From Acinetobacter guillouiae CIP 63.46 (lineage in GTDB: Bacteria > Pseudomonadota > Gammaproteobacteria > Pseudomonadales > Moraxellaceae): DNA of 64,000 nt. The notes under the pieces are model-generated. The model was not told the DNA's origin. It did no database searches and saw only the letters and a list, made by a program, of their open reading frames with translations. The stretch is taken from contig NZ_KB849283.1 of the NCBI RefSeq assembly GCF_000368145.1, positions 124,001-188,000 of the forward strand, written 5' to 3'. This document shows, in pieces, positions 55,124 through 62,870 of this stretch. Position 1 is the stretch's first letter; every line of letters begins with the position of its first letter. Both the position numbers and the translations under genes were made by a program.

Positions 55124-56242
55124 ATGAAAAAAATATTAACGTTAAAAAATATTGTCATAGCAAGTTCATTGTTCGCGATTACTAGCATGAGTTTTGCGGG
55201 GGAGTATAAACGCTTTTCAGTATCTGCAGGCTGGTTACATGTCATGCCTCAAGGAAAAGCCAATCCCTTTAATATTAATACCAGTGTTAAAAATGGTACC
55301 AATGCAACAGTCGGAAGTATCTCTACAACCAGTTTTTTAAACTCAGTTGATCCTAATGCGATGGGGGAAGACTTAGGTGGAGTGCCATTTAATCAGAAAG
55401 AGGTGTTAACCGAATTTCTCAATGATGCCATTATGCAAACCTTATTGACTGATGGTAAGGGTAATATTTTGCCTGAGGTCGCAGGAACCGCAAATATTCA
55501 TGGCTTGGAAAATTGGCAAGCAAAGGGTACAGGGCTCGAAGTCGATGACGTGGATACGCTGGGCTTGATGCTAAATTATTACATCAACGACAATGTTTCT
55601 TTGCAACTCATTGGTGGGATTCCTCCAAAAGTTGATATTAAAGGTAAAGGGGAAATCTTGGCACCCCTCACAGGATTAGCCACCTCGCCAAGTGACCTAG
55701 TCGAAATTTTATTTCCAGATGGCATTGATTTAAACCAAGCAATTCCAATCACCAATTTAGGCAACAAATCTAAAGCAGCATCAGTGCGTGCATGGACACC
55801 AGCGCTTGAAGCGCAATATCAATTTGGTCAATCTGGTGTCAACAAATTACGTCCATATATTGGGATAGGAGTGATGTACTCTCATTTCACGGATATCAAG
55901 TTGAACTCACAAATCAAAAGTGATCTGGTTGCAGCGGGACATATGATCCAAAATGTTTTAGATGGAAAAGCAGGGGCTGCGTTGGATGGTAAACCTTCTA
56001 GTGCAAATCCTTATGTTAGAGTTAAAACGACAGATGCAATTGCACCTATTGTAAGTCTGGGTGCAACCTATGATATTAATGAAAACTGGTTTGGTGTGGC
56101 TTCCGTTTCTTATGCCAAGCTCAACAATCAGGCTAAGATAGATGTCGTTGATGCGAATACTGGTAAGCGACTGATTAATTCAACGACAAAAGTTGATATA
56201 GATCCTTTGATTACTTATGTTGGTGTGGGGTATCGCTTCTAA
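55124..56242 (+). CDS. OmpW/AlkL-type outer membrane protein, long form
   Basis: The 372-residue protein starts with an export signal (MKKILTLKNIVIASSLFAIT then SMSFAGEYK) and ends YVGVGYRF, with the terminal Phe of an outer membrane barrel. The motifs LMLNYYINDNVSLQLIGGIP and LRPYIGIGVMYSHF are OmpW-type. It is much longer than ordinary OmpW (about 200-230 residues), with long inserted loops (for example residues 40-120). A role in uptake of hydrophobic compounds such as alcohols is plausible given the divergent dehydrogenase. Confidence 0.85.
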   Translation: MKKILTLKNIVIASSLFAITSMSFAGEYKRFSVSAGWLHVMPQGKANPFNINTSVKNGTNATVGSISTTSFLNSVDPNAMGEDLGGVPFNQKEVLTEFLNDAIMQTLLTDGKGNILPEVAGTANIHGLENWQAKGTGLEVDDVDTLGLMLNYYINDNVSLQLIGGIPPKVDIKGKGEILAPLTGLATSPSDLVEILFPDGIDLNQAIPITNLGNKSKAASVRAWTPALEAQYQFGQSGVNKLRPYIGIGVMYSHFTDIKLNSQIKSDLVAAGHMIQNVLDGKAGAALDGKPSSANPYVRVKTTDAIAPIVSLGATYDINENWFGVASVSYAKLNNQAKIDVVDANTGKRLINSTTKVDIDPLITYVGVGYRF

Positions 56243-56280
56243 AATCAACACTATTTTCCCTAAGAATAGTGAAGATTTTA

Positions 56281-56308
56281 AATGGTTAGCTTCGGCTAAC
56301 CATTTTTT
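56281..56308 (+). terminator. Terminator after the OmpW-type gene
   Basis: A 10-bp stem AATGGTTAGC/GCTAACCATT around a TTCG tetraloop is followed by T residues. Confidence 0.9.
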
Positions 56309-56366
56309 GTGTTGAGTAGAGATCTATGTAAAAGCTTTTTAGCGACATGTAGATTGACGAGCAATA

Positions 56367-56395
56367 AAAAAGCATCCATGAAGGATGCTTTTTTG
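56367..56395 (-). terminator. Terminator downstream of the thiolase gene
   Basis: Stem AGCATCC/GGATGCT (56371-56377, 56383-56389) is flanked by A and T tracts, so it works for the minus-strand thiolase. Confidence 0.85.
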
Positions 56396-56419
56396 AAAGT
56401 GCTGTACAAATCAGAGAAC

Positions 56420-57958
56420 TTATTTCTCTACGATTGCAGTTACACCTTGACCACCAGCAGCACAAATCGAAATGAGTACACGACCTGAACCTTTTTGGTT
56501 AATCAATTTTGCAGCAGTTGCCAAAATACGACCACCTGTTGCTGCAAATGGATGACCAGCAGCTAAAGAAGAACCTTTAACATTGAGTTTGCTACGGTCA
56601 ATTGAACCCAATGGTGCATCTAGACCTAAGCGTTCTTTACAGAACTTAGGATCTTCCCAAGCTTTTAAAGTCGAAAGAACTTGTGATGCAAACGCTTCAT
56701 GAATTTCATAGTAGTCGAAGTCTTGAAGTTTAATACCCGCACGAGCCAACATACGTGGAACAGCATAAGCAGGTGCCATCAATAAACCTTCTTTCTTATT
56801 GACAAAATCTACAGCAGCAGTTTCAGTGAATGTTAAGTACGCGAGTACTTCATGACCATTTGCTTTCGCCCATTCTTCAGAGGCTAAAAGTACAACTGAA
56901 GCGCCGTCTGTAAGTGGAGTAGAGTTACCTGCAGTCATTGTTGCAGTATCACCTTTACCAAATGCAGGTTTAAGCTTAGCCAATTTTTCAACTGAAGAAT
57001 CAGGACGTAAGTTATTGTCTTTGTCTAGACCCATAAATGGCGTGATCAAATCATCGAAGAAACCTTCTTCATATGCTTTGGCCATTTTTTGATGTGAAGA
57101 TGCAGCAAGTTCATCTTGAGCTTCGCGAGGAATACCCCATTCTAAAGCAGTAATCGCTTGGTGATCACCCATAGATAAACCTGTACGAGGTTCACCATTT
57201 TTTGGCGCATCCATCAAGTCTTTAACATTGATTTTAGCTAAGGCTTTTAAACGGTCTTTACCTGTTTTTGCAATGTTTAATTCAAGCAATGCTTTACGTA
57301 AGCCGTCACCAAATGCGATCGGTGCATCAGAGGTGGTATCTACACCACCAGCAATACCCACTTCAATTTGACCTAATGCAATTTTGTTTGCAACAAGGAA
57401 AGCTGCTTGTAAGCCAGTACCACATGCTTGTTGAATATCATAAGCAGGAGTTTCAGGGGCAAGTTGAGTATTTAAAACACATTCACGTGTCATGTTGAAA
57501 TCGCGGCTATGTTTTAGAACTGCACCAGCAACAACTTCACCTAAACGTTGACCTTGAAGGTTAAAACGTTCAATTAAACCGTTCAAAGACGCAGTAAGCA
57601 TGTCAATGTTTGACGCTCGGAAATAAGGGCCATTTGAACGTGCAAAAGGAATACGGTTACCTCCAATAATTGCTACGCGACGTACAGTGTTTTGACTCAT
57701 AATTTTATCCTGCTGACCAGAAGTTTGAGTTTTAGAAGATGAAGCTGTTGTAACTTTTTTTGCCGTCGATGCCGTTGCTTTGCTACGTGAAGCAGCTGCT
57801 GGTGCACGAGTCGGTTTTTTAGTCGTGTTGGCTGCATTGGCATTTGTAGAATTTGTGTTGCTACTTTTACTCGTACGAGTACGAGCTTTTGATGTATTTG
57901 ACACAGTTTCTTGTACAGTGCTTTCAGCGTTTGAATTTTCTTGAGTTGTTTTGCTCAT
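56420..57958 (-). CDS. Thiolase (acetyl-CoA acyltransferase) with disordered N-terminal extension
   Basis: The 512-residue reading consists of about 86 residues of Ser/Thr/Ala/Lys-rich low-complexity sequence and then a full thiolase. The thiolase has GRIPFARSNGP-type entry (GGNRIPFARSNGPYFR), nucleophile Cys in QQACGTGLQAAFLVAN, HEAF (DYYEIHEAFASQV), and the C-terminal CAAGGQGVTAIVE. An ATG at 57700 (MSQNTVRRVAIIGG) has its own AGGA seven bases upstream, so two products are possible. It is divergent from the FabG4-type gene. Confidence 0.9.
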   Translation of the reverse strand: MSKTTQENSNAESTVQETVSNTSKARTRTSKSSNTNSTNANAANTTKKPTRAPAAASRSKATASTAKKVTTASSSKTQTSGQQDKIMSQNTVRRVAIIGGNRIPFARSNGPYFRASNIDMLTASLNGLIERFNLQGQRLGEVVAGAVLKHSRDFNMTRECVLNTQLAPETPAYDIQQACGTGLQAAFLVANKIALGQIEVGIAGGVDTTSDAPIAFGDGLRKALLELNIAKTGKDRLKALAKINVKDLMDAPKNGEPRTGLSMGDHQAITALEWGIPREAQDELAASSHQKMAKAYEEGFFDDLITPFMGLDKDNNLRPDSSVEKLAKLKPAFGKGDTATMTAGNSTPLTDGASVVLLASEEWAKANGHEVLAYLTFTETAAVDFVNKKEGLLMAPAYAVPRMLARAGIKLQDFDYYEIHEAFASQVLSTLKAWEDPKFCKERLGLDAPLGSIDRSKLNVKGSSLAAGHPFAATGGRILATAAKLINQKGSGRVLISICAAGGQGVTAIVEK

Positions 57959-58269
57959 AAGGCTTTTCCAAGCATGTTCGCAATATTCTTAGTGCTTACA
58001 TTAACATAATTGGCTATGACTCGAATTGACTATAATGACATTTGCATATTCTTTCAGGTCAAGTCATCATTTTGGCAACTCAAGTATGATTTAACTGAAA
58101 CTTATGGGTCATAGAGATGATAGCGTTGTTGACGATTCCTCTAAGCCTTGCGCGAAGAACAACGCAAGCCATTTAAGAAAGCGCAACACAGCTAAATATC
58201 TGAGATTATACTGCAGTTAAAAGATAGCTTAAGCCCCATACAAAATTAATTTGATGAGAGATAAGAAAC
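57959..58269. other. Divergent region thiolase / reductase
   Basis: About 310 bases between the divergent thiolase and FabG4-like genes, presumably with both promoters. I see no distinct operator. Confidence 0.45.
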
Positions 58270-59661
58270 ATGTCTGACCAATACCAAGCATTTGCTAAAT
58301 CTCCAATTGGTAAATTTGTCATAAAAAATTTAGGTTTACCATCACCCATCCAGCTAGACCGCTTTGAGTCAGCCACTCCTGTCGTTAAAGGTGCTGTATT
58401 ATTCGGTGCGGCTCCAAAGAGTCATTTTACTGGTGAAGTTGCGCAGGTTCTTAGTAATATTCATGCCAACACTTATGCAGGGAATAACGCAGAGTTACAA
58501 CAAGCTGCGGCAAAATCTGGTTTGAATGTTGGTGCTTTTAATGAAGGCGATAAAGAATCAAAATTCAAAGCAGTGATATTTGATGCATCAGGGATTCAAA
58601 ATTCAGAACAATTACATGAACTACACAAGTTTTTTAATCCTGTTGCTCGTCAAATTGCAACATCAGGTCGTGTAATTATTATTGGTTTAACACCTGAAAC
58701 TGCACCAACGATTAAGCAAGCGATTGCACAACGTGCATTAGAAGGGTTTGTTAAATCGGTTGGTAAAGAGTTTAAGAAAGGAATTGCTGCTGATCTTATT
58801 CTGGTTGATGCAGATGCTGCACAAAACTTGGAATCAAGTTTACGTTTTGCAATTTCTCCACGTTCAGCATACGTATCGGGTCAAGTGATTCGCGTATCTA
58901 AAGGTGATGTAGTTGATATCGATTGGGCAAAACCGCTTGCAGGCAAAACTGCGCTTGTTACAGGTGCAAGCCGTGGTATTGGTGAAGCGATTGCACATGT
59001 ATTGGCACGTGATGGCGCACATGTAATTTGTTTAGATGTTCCACCACAACAAGCAGACCTTGACCGTGTTGCAAGTGAAATCGGTGGTTCTACGCTCGCA
59101 ATTGATATCACGGCTGCTGATGCTGGTGAAAAAATCAAAGCTGCGGCAGCTCAACAAGGTGGTTTAGATATCATCGTACATAATGCGGGTATTACACGTG
59201 ACAAAACTTTGGCAAATATGAAGCCAGAGATGTGGGATCTGGTGATTAATATCAACTTATCTGCTGCTGAACGTATTAACGATTATTTATTGTCAAATGA
59301 TGGTTTTAATGCAAATGGTCGTATCGTTTGCGTATCTTCAATTTCAGGTATTGCTGGTAACTTAGGTCAAACCAACTATGCTGCATCAAAAGCAGGTGTC
59401 ATTGGTTTGGTGAAATTTACTGCGCCTGTGTTAAAAAATGGTATTACCATTAATGCTGTAGCGCCAGGTTTCATTGAAACTCAAATGACCGCAGCAATTC
59501 CATTTGCAATCCGTGAAGCGGGTCGTCGTATGAACTCAATGAGTCAAGGTGGTTTACCTGTTGATGTTGCTGAAACAATTGCTTTATTTGCATCTTCAGC
59601 ATCTACAGGATTAAATGGTAATGTTGTGCGTGTTTGTGGTCAAAGCTTATTGGGTGCATAA
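58270..59661 (+). CDS. 3-oxoacyl-ACP/CoA reductase, two-domain FabG4 type
   Basis: The 463-residue protein has an N-terminal degenerate flavodoxin/Rossmann-like domain (about 1-215) and a C-terminal SDR domain with TALVTGASRGIGEAIAHVLA, the HNAG motif (IIVHNAGITRDKTLANM) and catalytic YAASK (TNYAASKAGVIG). This is the high-molecular-weight FabG4 type that reduces 3-oxoacyl-CoA or -ACP. It is followed by MaoC on the same strand and is divergent from the thiolase, giving three steps of an acyl-chain cycle. Confidence 0.92.
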   Translation: MSDQYQAFAKSPIGKFVIKNLGLPSPIQLDRFESATPVVKGAVLFGAAPKSHFTGEVAQVLSNIHANTYAGNNAELQQAAAKSGLNVGAFNEGDKESKFKAVIFDASGIQNSEQLHELHKFFNPVARQIATSGRVIIIGLTPETAPTIKQAIAQRALEGFVKSVGKEFKKGIAADLILVDADAAQNLESSLRFAISPRSAYVSGQVIRVSKGDVVDIDWAKPLAGKTALVTGASRGIGEAIAHVLARDGAHVICLDVPPQQADLDRVASEIGGSTLAIDITAADAGEKIKAAAAQQGGLDIIVHNAGITRDKTLANMKPEMWDLVININLSAAERINDYLLSNDGFNANGRIVCVSSISGIAGNLGQTNYAASKAGVIGLVKFTAPVLKNGITINAVAPGFIETQMTAAIPFAIREAGRRMNSMSQGGLPVDVAETIALFASSASTGLNGNVVRVCGQSLLGA

Positions 59662-59677
59662 TCACGCATAAGTGAAG

Positions 59678-59765
59678 TCCTGTTTCGTTTAGGGGATTAC
59701 CGCGAAAAGATTTTTGAGTATTTAAATTATCGCTCTCGCTGGCTTTCTCTTGAACGAAATCAGGA
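59678..59765. repeat. Imperfect inverted repeat in the gap between reductase and hydratase
   Basis: TCCTGTTTCGTT (59678-59689) is nearly complementary to AACGAAATCAGGA (59753-59765), with one bulged base. The 63-base loop makes a cruciform or structured mRNA possible. Meaning unknown. Confidence 0.4.
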
Positions 59766-59852
59766 TCTTTAAGCTGTATCATCCGTTAATTTCCAACTGA
59801 AATGTTGGATTTTTTAAATGTTGAATAAGAATTAATTTTTCAAAGGTCCAGT

Positions 59853-60707
59853 ATGAATACTCGCCATTTTAGTCAACTTCCTAAGCCATATTTAGCTTAT
59901 CCAAAAGTGATTCAGGGTTTAATTTTTAAAAAGCCAAAAGGTGAAAAAGTTCTACCGCAAGTTGAATATGTGGTTGATTCATTCAAAATTGATCCAAATC
60001 ATTTAAAAGCATATAACGAAGTGTGTGGCTTTAAAAATAATGGGTATATTCCCGCAATTTATTTAGCTGTTTTATCGCAAAGTTTACAAATGCATATGAT
60101 GACCTCTGAAGCATTTCCTTTTGCAATTTTAGGCTTGGTGCATATTCGCAATCAAATTAAGCAAACACGTAAAATTGGCGTCAATGAACAGCTGACTTTA
60201 TCTTGTCAATTTGGTGAGTTAAAGCCCCATGATAAAGGGGTTCAGTTCGATTTCATCACAACAGCCAAAGTTGGTGGTGACGTGGTCATGCAAGGATTAA
60301 CCACCTATCTAGCACGTCAAAAGACCGATGGTTCAGTTACAGAAAAACCAAAAGATAAAAAAGAACCAAATTATCAAGTTCAGGCGGTTTGGGAAGTTTC
60401 TGAAAATACTGGTCGTCGTTATGCTATGACATCAGGCGACTTTAACTTGATTCATATCCATGCATTAACCGCAAAAGCATTTGGTTTTAAACAAGCGATT
60501 GCTCATGGGATGTGGAGCAAGGCTCGCGTTCTCGCTGGGCTCAACTTACCAGAAGCTTATGAAGCCGATGTATTGTTTAAATTGCCGATGTATTTACCTT
60601 CAACAGTAGAATTTTTAACTGCACAAGATGGTACAACAACTGACTTTTTGATTCGTAATCAAAAATCACAAAAACCTCATGTTTCTGGTGTGGTTAACGC
60701 TTTATAA
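59853..60707 (+). CDS. MaoC family hydratase
   Basis: The 284-residue hot-dog-fold protein has the R-specific hydratase motif as DFNLIHIHALTAKAFGFKQA followed by IAHGMW in the C-terminal half, with a degenerate N-terminal hot-dog half. It hydrates enoyl-CoA or dehydrates hydroxyacyl-CoA. It lies downstream of the FabG4-type reductase and is closed by a terminator. Confidence 0.9.
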   Translation: MNTRHFSQLPKPYLAYPKVIQGLIFKKPKGEKVLPQVEYVVDSFKIDPNHLKAYNEVCGFKNNGYIPAIYLAVLSQSLQMHMMTSEAFPFAILGLVHIRNQIKQTRKIGVNEQLTLSCQFGELKPHDKGVQFDFITTAKVGGDVVMQGLTTYLARQKTDGSVTEKPKDKKEPNYQVQAVWEVSENTGRRYAMTSGDFNLIHIHALTAKAFGFKQAIAHGMWSKARVLAGLNLPEAYEADVLFKLPMYLPSTVEFLTAQDGTTTDFLIRNQKSQKPHVSGVVNAL

Positions 60708-60720
60708 GATAAAATATAAA

Positions 60721-60749
60721 GCCTGAGTCGAGATGATTCAGGCTTTTTT
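60721..60749 (+). terminator. Rho-independent terminator after maoC-like gene
   Basis: A nine-bp stem GCCTGAGTC/GATTCAGGC (one G-T pair), five-base loop, then six T residues. Confidence 0.88.
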
Positions 60750-60787
60750 AATTAAAAAAGTTATGATTAAAAAAATAGGATAGGGCA

Positions 60788-62053
60788 ATGAGCAGTTTAA
60801 CGGACATTATTTTTGCGAATACGAAAAATTATCAGGGTTATGTGGATGAGCGTTTTCAAGATCTCGCTGTTCAATTTAGTCGTTTGCAGGATGGTCGTAG
60901 TGAAAATGGTGGTGCTGCTTTAACTGTTTATTTTCAAAATGAAAAAGTTGTCGATATATATACGGGTAAAAAATCAAAAACTGAGCAATGGGATGAGCAA
61001 ACTTTGTCAGTGTGTTATTCCACAGGGAAAGGTGTATTGGCAACACTCGCGCATATTTTGGTGAGTGAAGGTTTCTTAGACTACGATACGCCTATAGTCA
61101 ATTTTTGGCCTGAATTTGCTCAAAATGGTAAAGAGAATATGACACTGCGTCATATTTTAAGTCATCAAAGTGGCTTATACGATATTCGAAATATCATTGC
61201 TGGTGCCGTTGAAATGGCCGATTGGCAGCATATGCTCAAGGTGATGGAGCAGGCCACACCTCGTTTTGCTGTAGCAACCGATATTGCATATCAGGCATTA
61301 ACATTTGGCTGGTTGGTGGGGGGTGTTTTAGAGAAAGCAACGCAACAATCTTTAACAGAGTTAATGCAGAAGTATTTGGTTGAACCACTACAACTTGATA
61401 GTGCCTATTTTGGTGTGCCTGAAGCTGAGTTAAATCGTGTGGCGCGTTTAATTCAAAAAGCAGCACCTGTACAAAAAACAGAAACAAAATCCAGTAAGAG
61501 CAAAGCCAAGAAGCATCATAAAACGTCATTTTCAGATAAATTGGTTGAATTAACTGGACAAAATCCGCAAGACTTTTTAGATGCCATGGTACCAAAAGGG
61601 ATGCGTGATTTTAGTTTCTTTAGTGACCAAGGGCTTCAAGCAATTATTCCAGCGGCGAATGGTGTATTTAGCGCCAATAGTCTTGCAAAAGTTTATGCCA
61701 TGATGGCAAATAAAGGGGTTTGGGAAGGAAAAGTTTTAATTCGCCCTGAAATATTTACAGAGTTAAGTCAGATCCAATCGATTAAACGAGATCGCGTGAT
61801 GCCAATTCCTATGAAATGGCGTTTAGGCTACCACCGTGTGATTAGTATGGGTAAACGTGCTAAGCAAGGCTTTGGTCATATTGGATATAATGGCTCTGGG
61901 GCGTGGTGTGATCCGCAACGAGGGCTTAGTTTTGCCTATACTCATAATTTTGCCATTGGTTCAATCACAGGCGATTATCGTCTTTGGGGATTGACCCAAG
62001 AAACATTACGTTGCGCTGATGGTTTACTTAAGGGAAGTAAAGGCTGGTTCTAA
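60788..62053 (+). CDS. Beta-lactamase-fold serine hydrolase (EstB-like esterase)
   Basis: The 421-residue protein has the class C beta-lactamase fold of family VIII esterases. The SxxK motif is STGK (SVCYSTGKGVLATLAH, near residue 78). Further segments are LRHILSHQSGLYDIR and GFGHIGYNGSGAWCDPQRGL, the latter replacing the KTG-type motif with HIGYNG. A Lys-rich insert (KTETKSSKSKAKKHHK) is notable. Substrate unknown. It follows the acyl-processing genes but after a terminator. Confidence 0.9.
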   Translation: MSSLTDIIFANTKNYQGYVDERFQDLAVQFSRLQDGRSENGGAALTVYFQNEKVVDIYTGKKSKTEQWDEQTLSVCYSTGKGVLATLAHILVSEGFLDYDTPIVNFWPEFAQNGKENMTLRHILSHQSGLYDIRNIIAGAVEMADWQHMLKVMEQATPRFAVATDIAYQALTFGWLVGGVLEKATQQSLTELMQKYLVEPLQLDSAYFGVPEAELNRVARLIQKAAPVQKTETKSSKSKAKKHHKTSFSDKLVELTGQNPQDFLDAMVPKGMRDFSFFSDQGLQAIIPAANGVFSANSLAKVYAMMANKGVWEGKVLIRPEIFTELSQIQSIKRDRVMPIPMKWRLGYHRVISMGKRAKQGFGHIGYNGSGAWCDPQRGLSFAYTHNFAIGSITGDYRLWGLTQETLRCADGLLKGSKGWF

Positions 62054-62168
62054 ATATTAAGATCAAAGAGATTGAAATTTTATAGAAGGTTAGATGGCTG
62101 AGTCTTATTTTGCAAAAGAATTAAAAATAAGGATTTTAAACAGCGGCATATAGATCCCTCAATATTTT

Positions 62169-62756
62169 CTAGGCAAATAACTCCATTTTTAGGATGGTTT
62201 CGACATGATGTTTAAACGAGTGTTGGTCTAGACCTTTTAAGCCAAGTTGATAGATTCCTTCTAAACCACAAACAAAAGCAATCAGCCGCCAAGCAATGTC
62301 TTGGCTACTGCTGGCTGTAGCAATTTTAAATTCTTGTTGGGCGATGCCATGTTCAATCGCTGTAACCAAGGCAACATGCCATTGTTCCATCGTAATATTA
62401 TAAGCTTTTTTAATTTCAGGATCTTGGTCGATTAAAATCTCAGCTTCATTCCAGAGTCGTAAATAGGGTTGAGTTTGTTCAATATTTTCAAAACCCAGTA
62501 AAAGAGATAAACGTTCAAAACTACTGTCGGTTTTAATTTGATCTTCTACTTCATTGAGTTGATCCATTAATTCAATAAAAACTTCGGCCTTTAAATGCGA
62601 ACTTGATTCAAAGTGATGATGTACTTGTCCTGTTGAAACTTGTGCTTCTGCGGCAATACGGCGCACTGTTAATCCATTCAATCCATCTTGTAATGCAACA
62701 CGCTTTGCTGCATCCAAAATCATATTACGACGTTGTTCTCGGTTTAAATAGTTCAT
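62169..62756 (-). CDS. TetR family regulator of the divergent efflux gene
   Basis: From the ATG at 62756 the 195-residue product begins MNYLNREQRRNMILDAAKRV and has the TetR HTH GLTVRRIAAEAQVSTGQVHH. Its position next to an SmvA/AmvA-type pump is the SmvR-like arrangement. A longer frame to 62816 would run through its own promoter. The promoter on the minus strand (TTGAAC, 17 bases, TAATAT) lies in the operator region, indicating autoregulation. Confidence 0.88.
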   Translation of the reverse strand: MNYLNREQRRNMILDAAKRVALQDGLNGLTVRRIAAEAQVSTGQVHHHFESSSHLKAEVFIELMDQLNEVEDQIKTDSSFERLSLLLGFENIEQTQPYLRLWNEAEILIDQDPEIKKAYNITMEQWHVALVTAIEHGIAQQEFKIATASSSQDIAWRLIAFVCGLEGIYQLGLKGLDQHSFKHHVETILKMELFA

Positions 62757-62787
62757 CACTTTTAATACAACAAAATTTACAAAACAA

Positions 62788-62857
62788 ATATTAAACAAAG
62801 TTGGACGTTTGTTCAAGTCTGGTTATAATGACGAAACTTGAACAAGTGTCCAACTTT
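62788..62857. promoter_or_regulatory. Divergent promoters with two inverted operator arms
   Basis: Arms 62797-62818 and 62836-62857 are inverted 22-mers with two mismatches; each contains a TTGRAC-N4-GTYCAA dyad. Plus-strand promoter: TTGGAC (62801-62806), 17 bases, TATAAT (62824-62829). Minus-strand promoter: TTGAAC (62816-62811), 17 bases, TAATAT (62793-62788). Both -35 boxes lie in the first arm. Confidence 0.8.
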
Positions 62858-62870
62858 AATTAGGTGTGTT

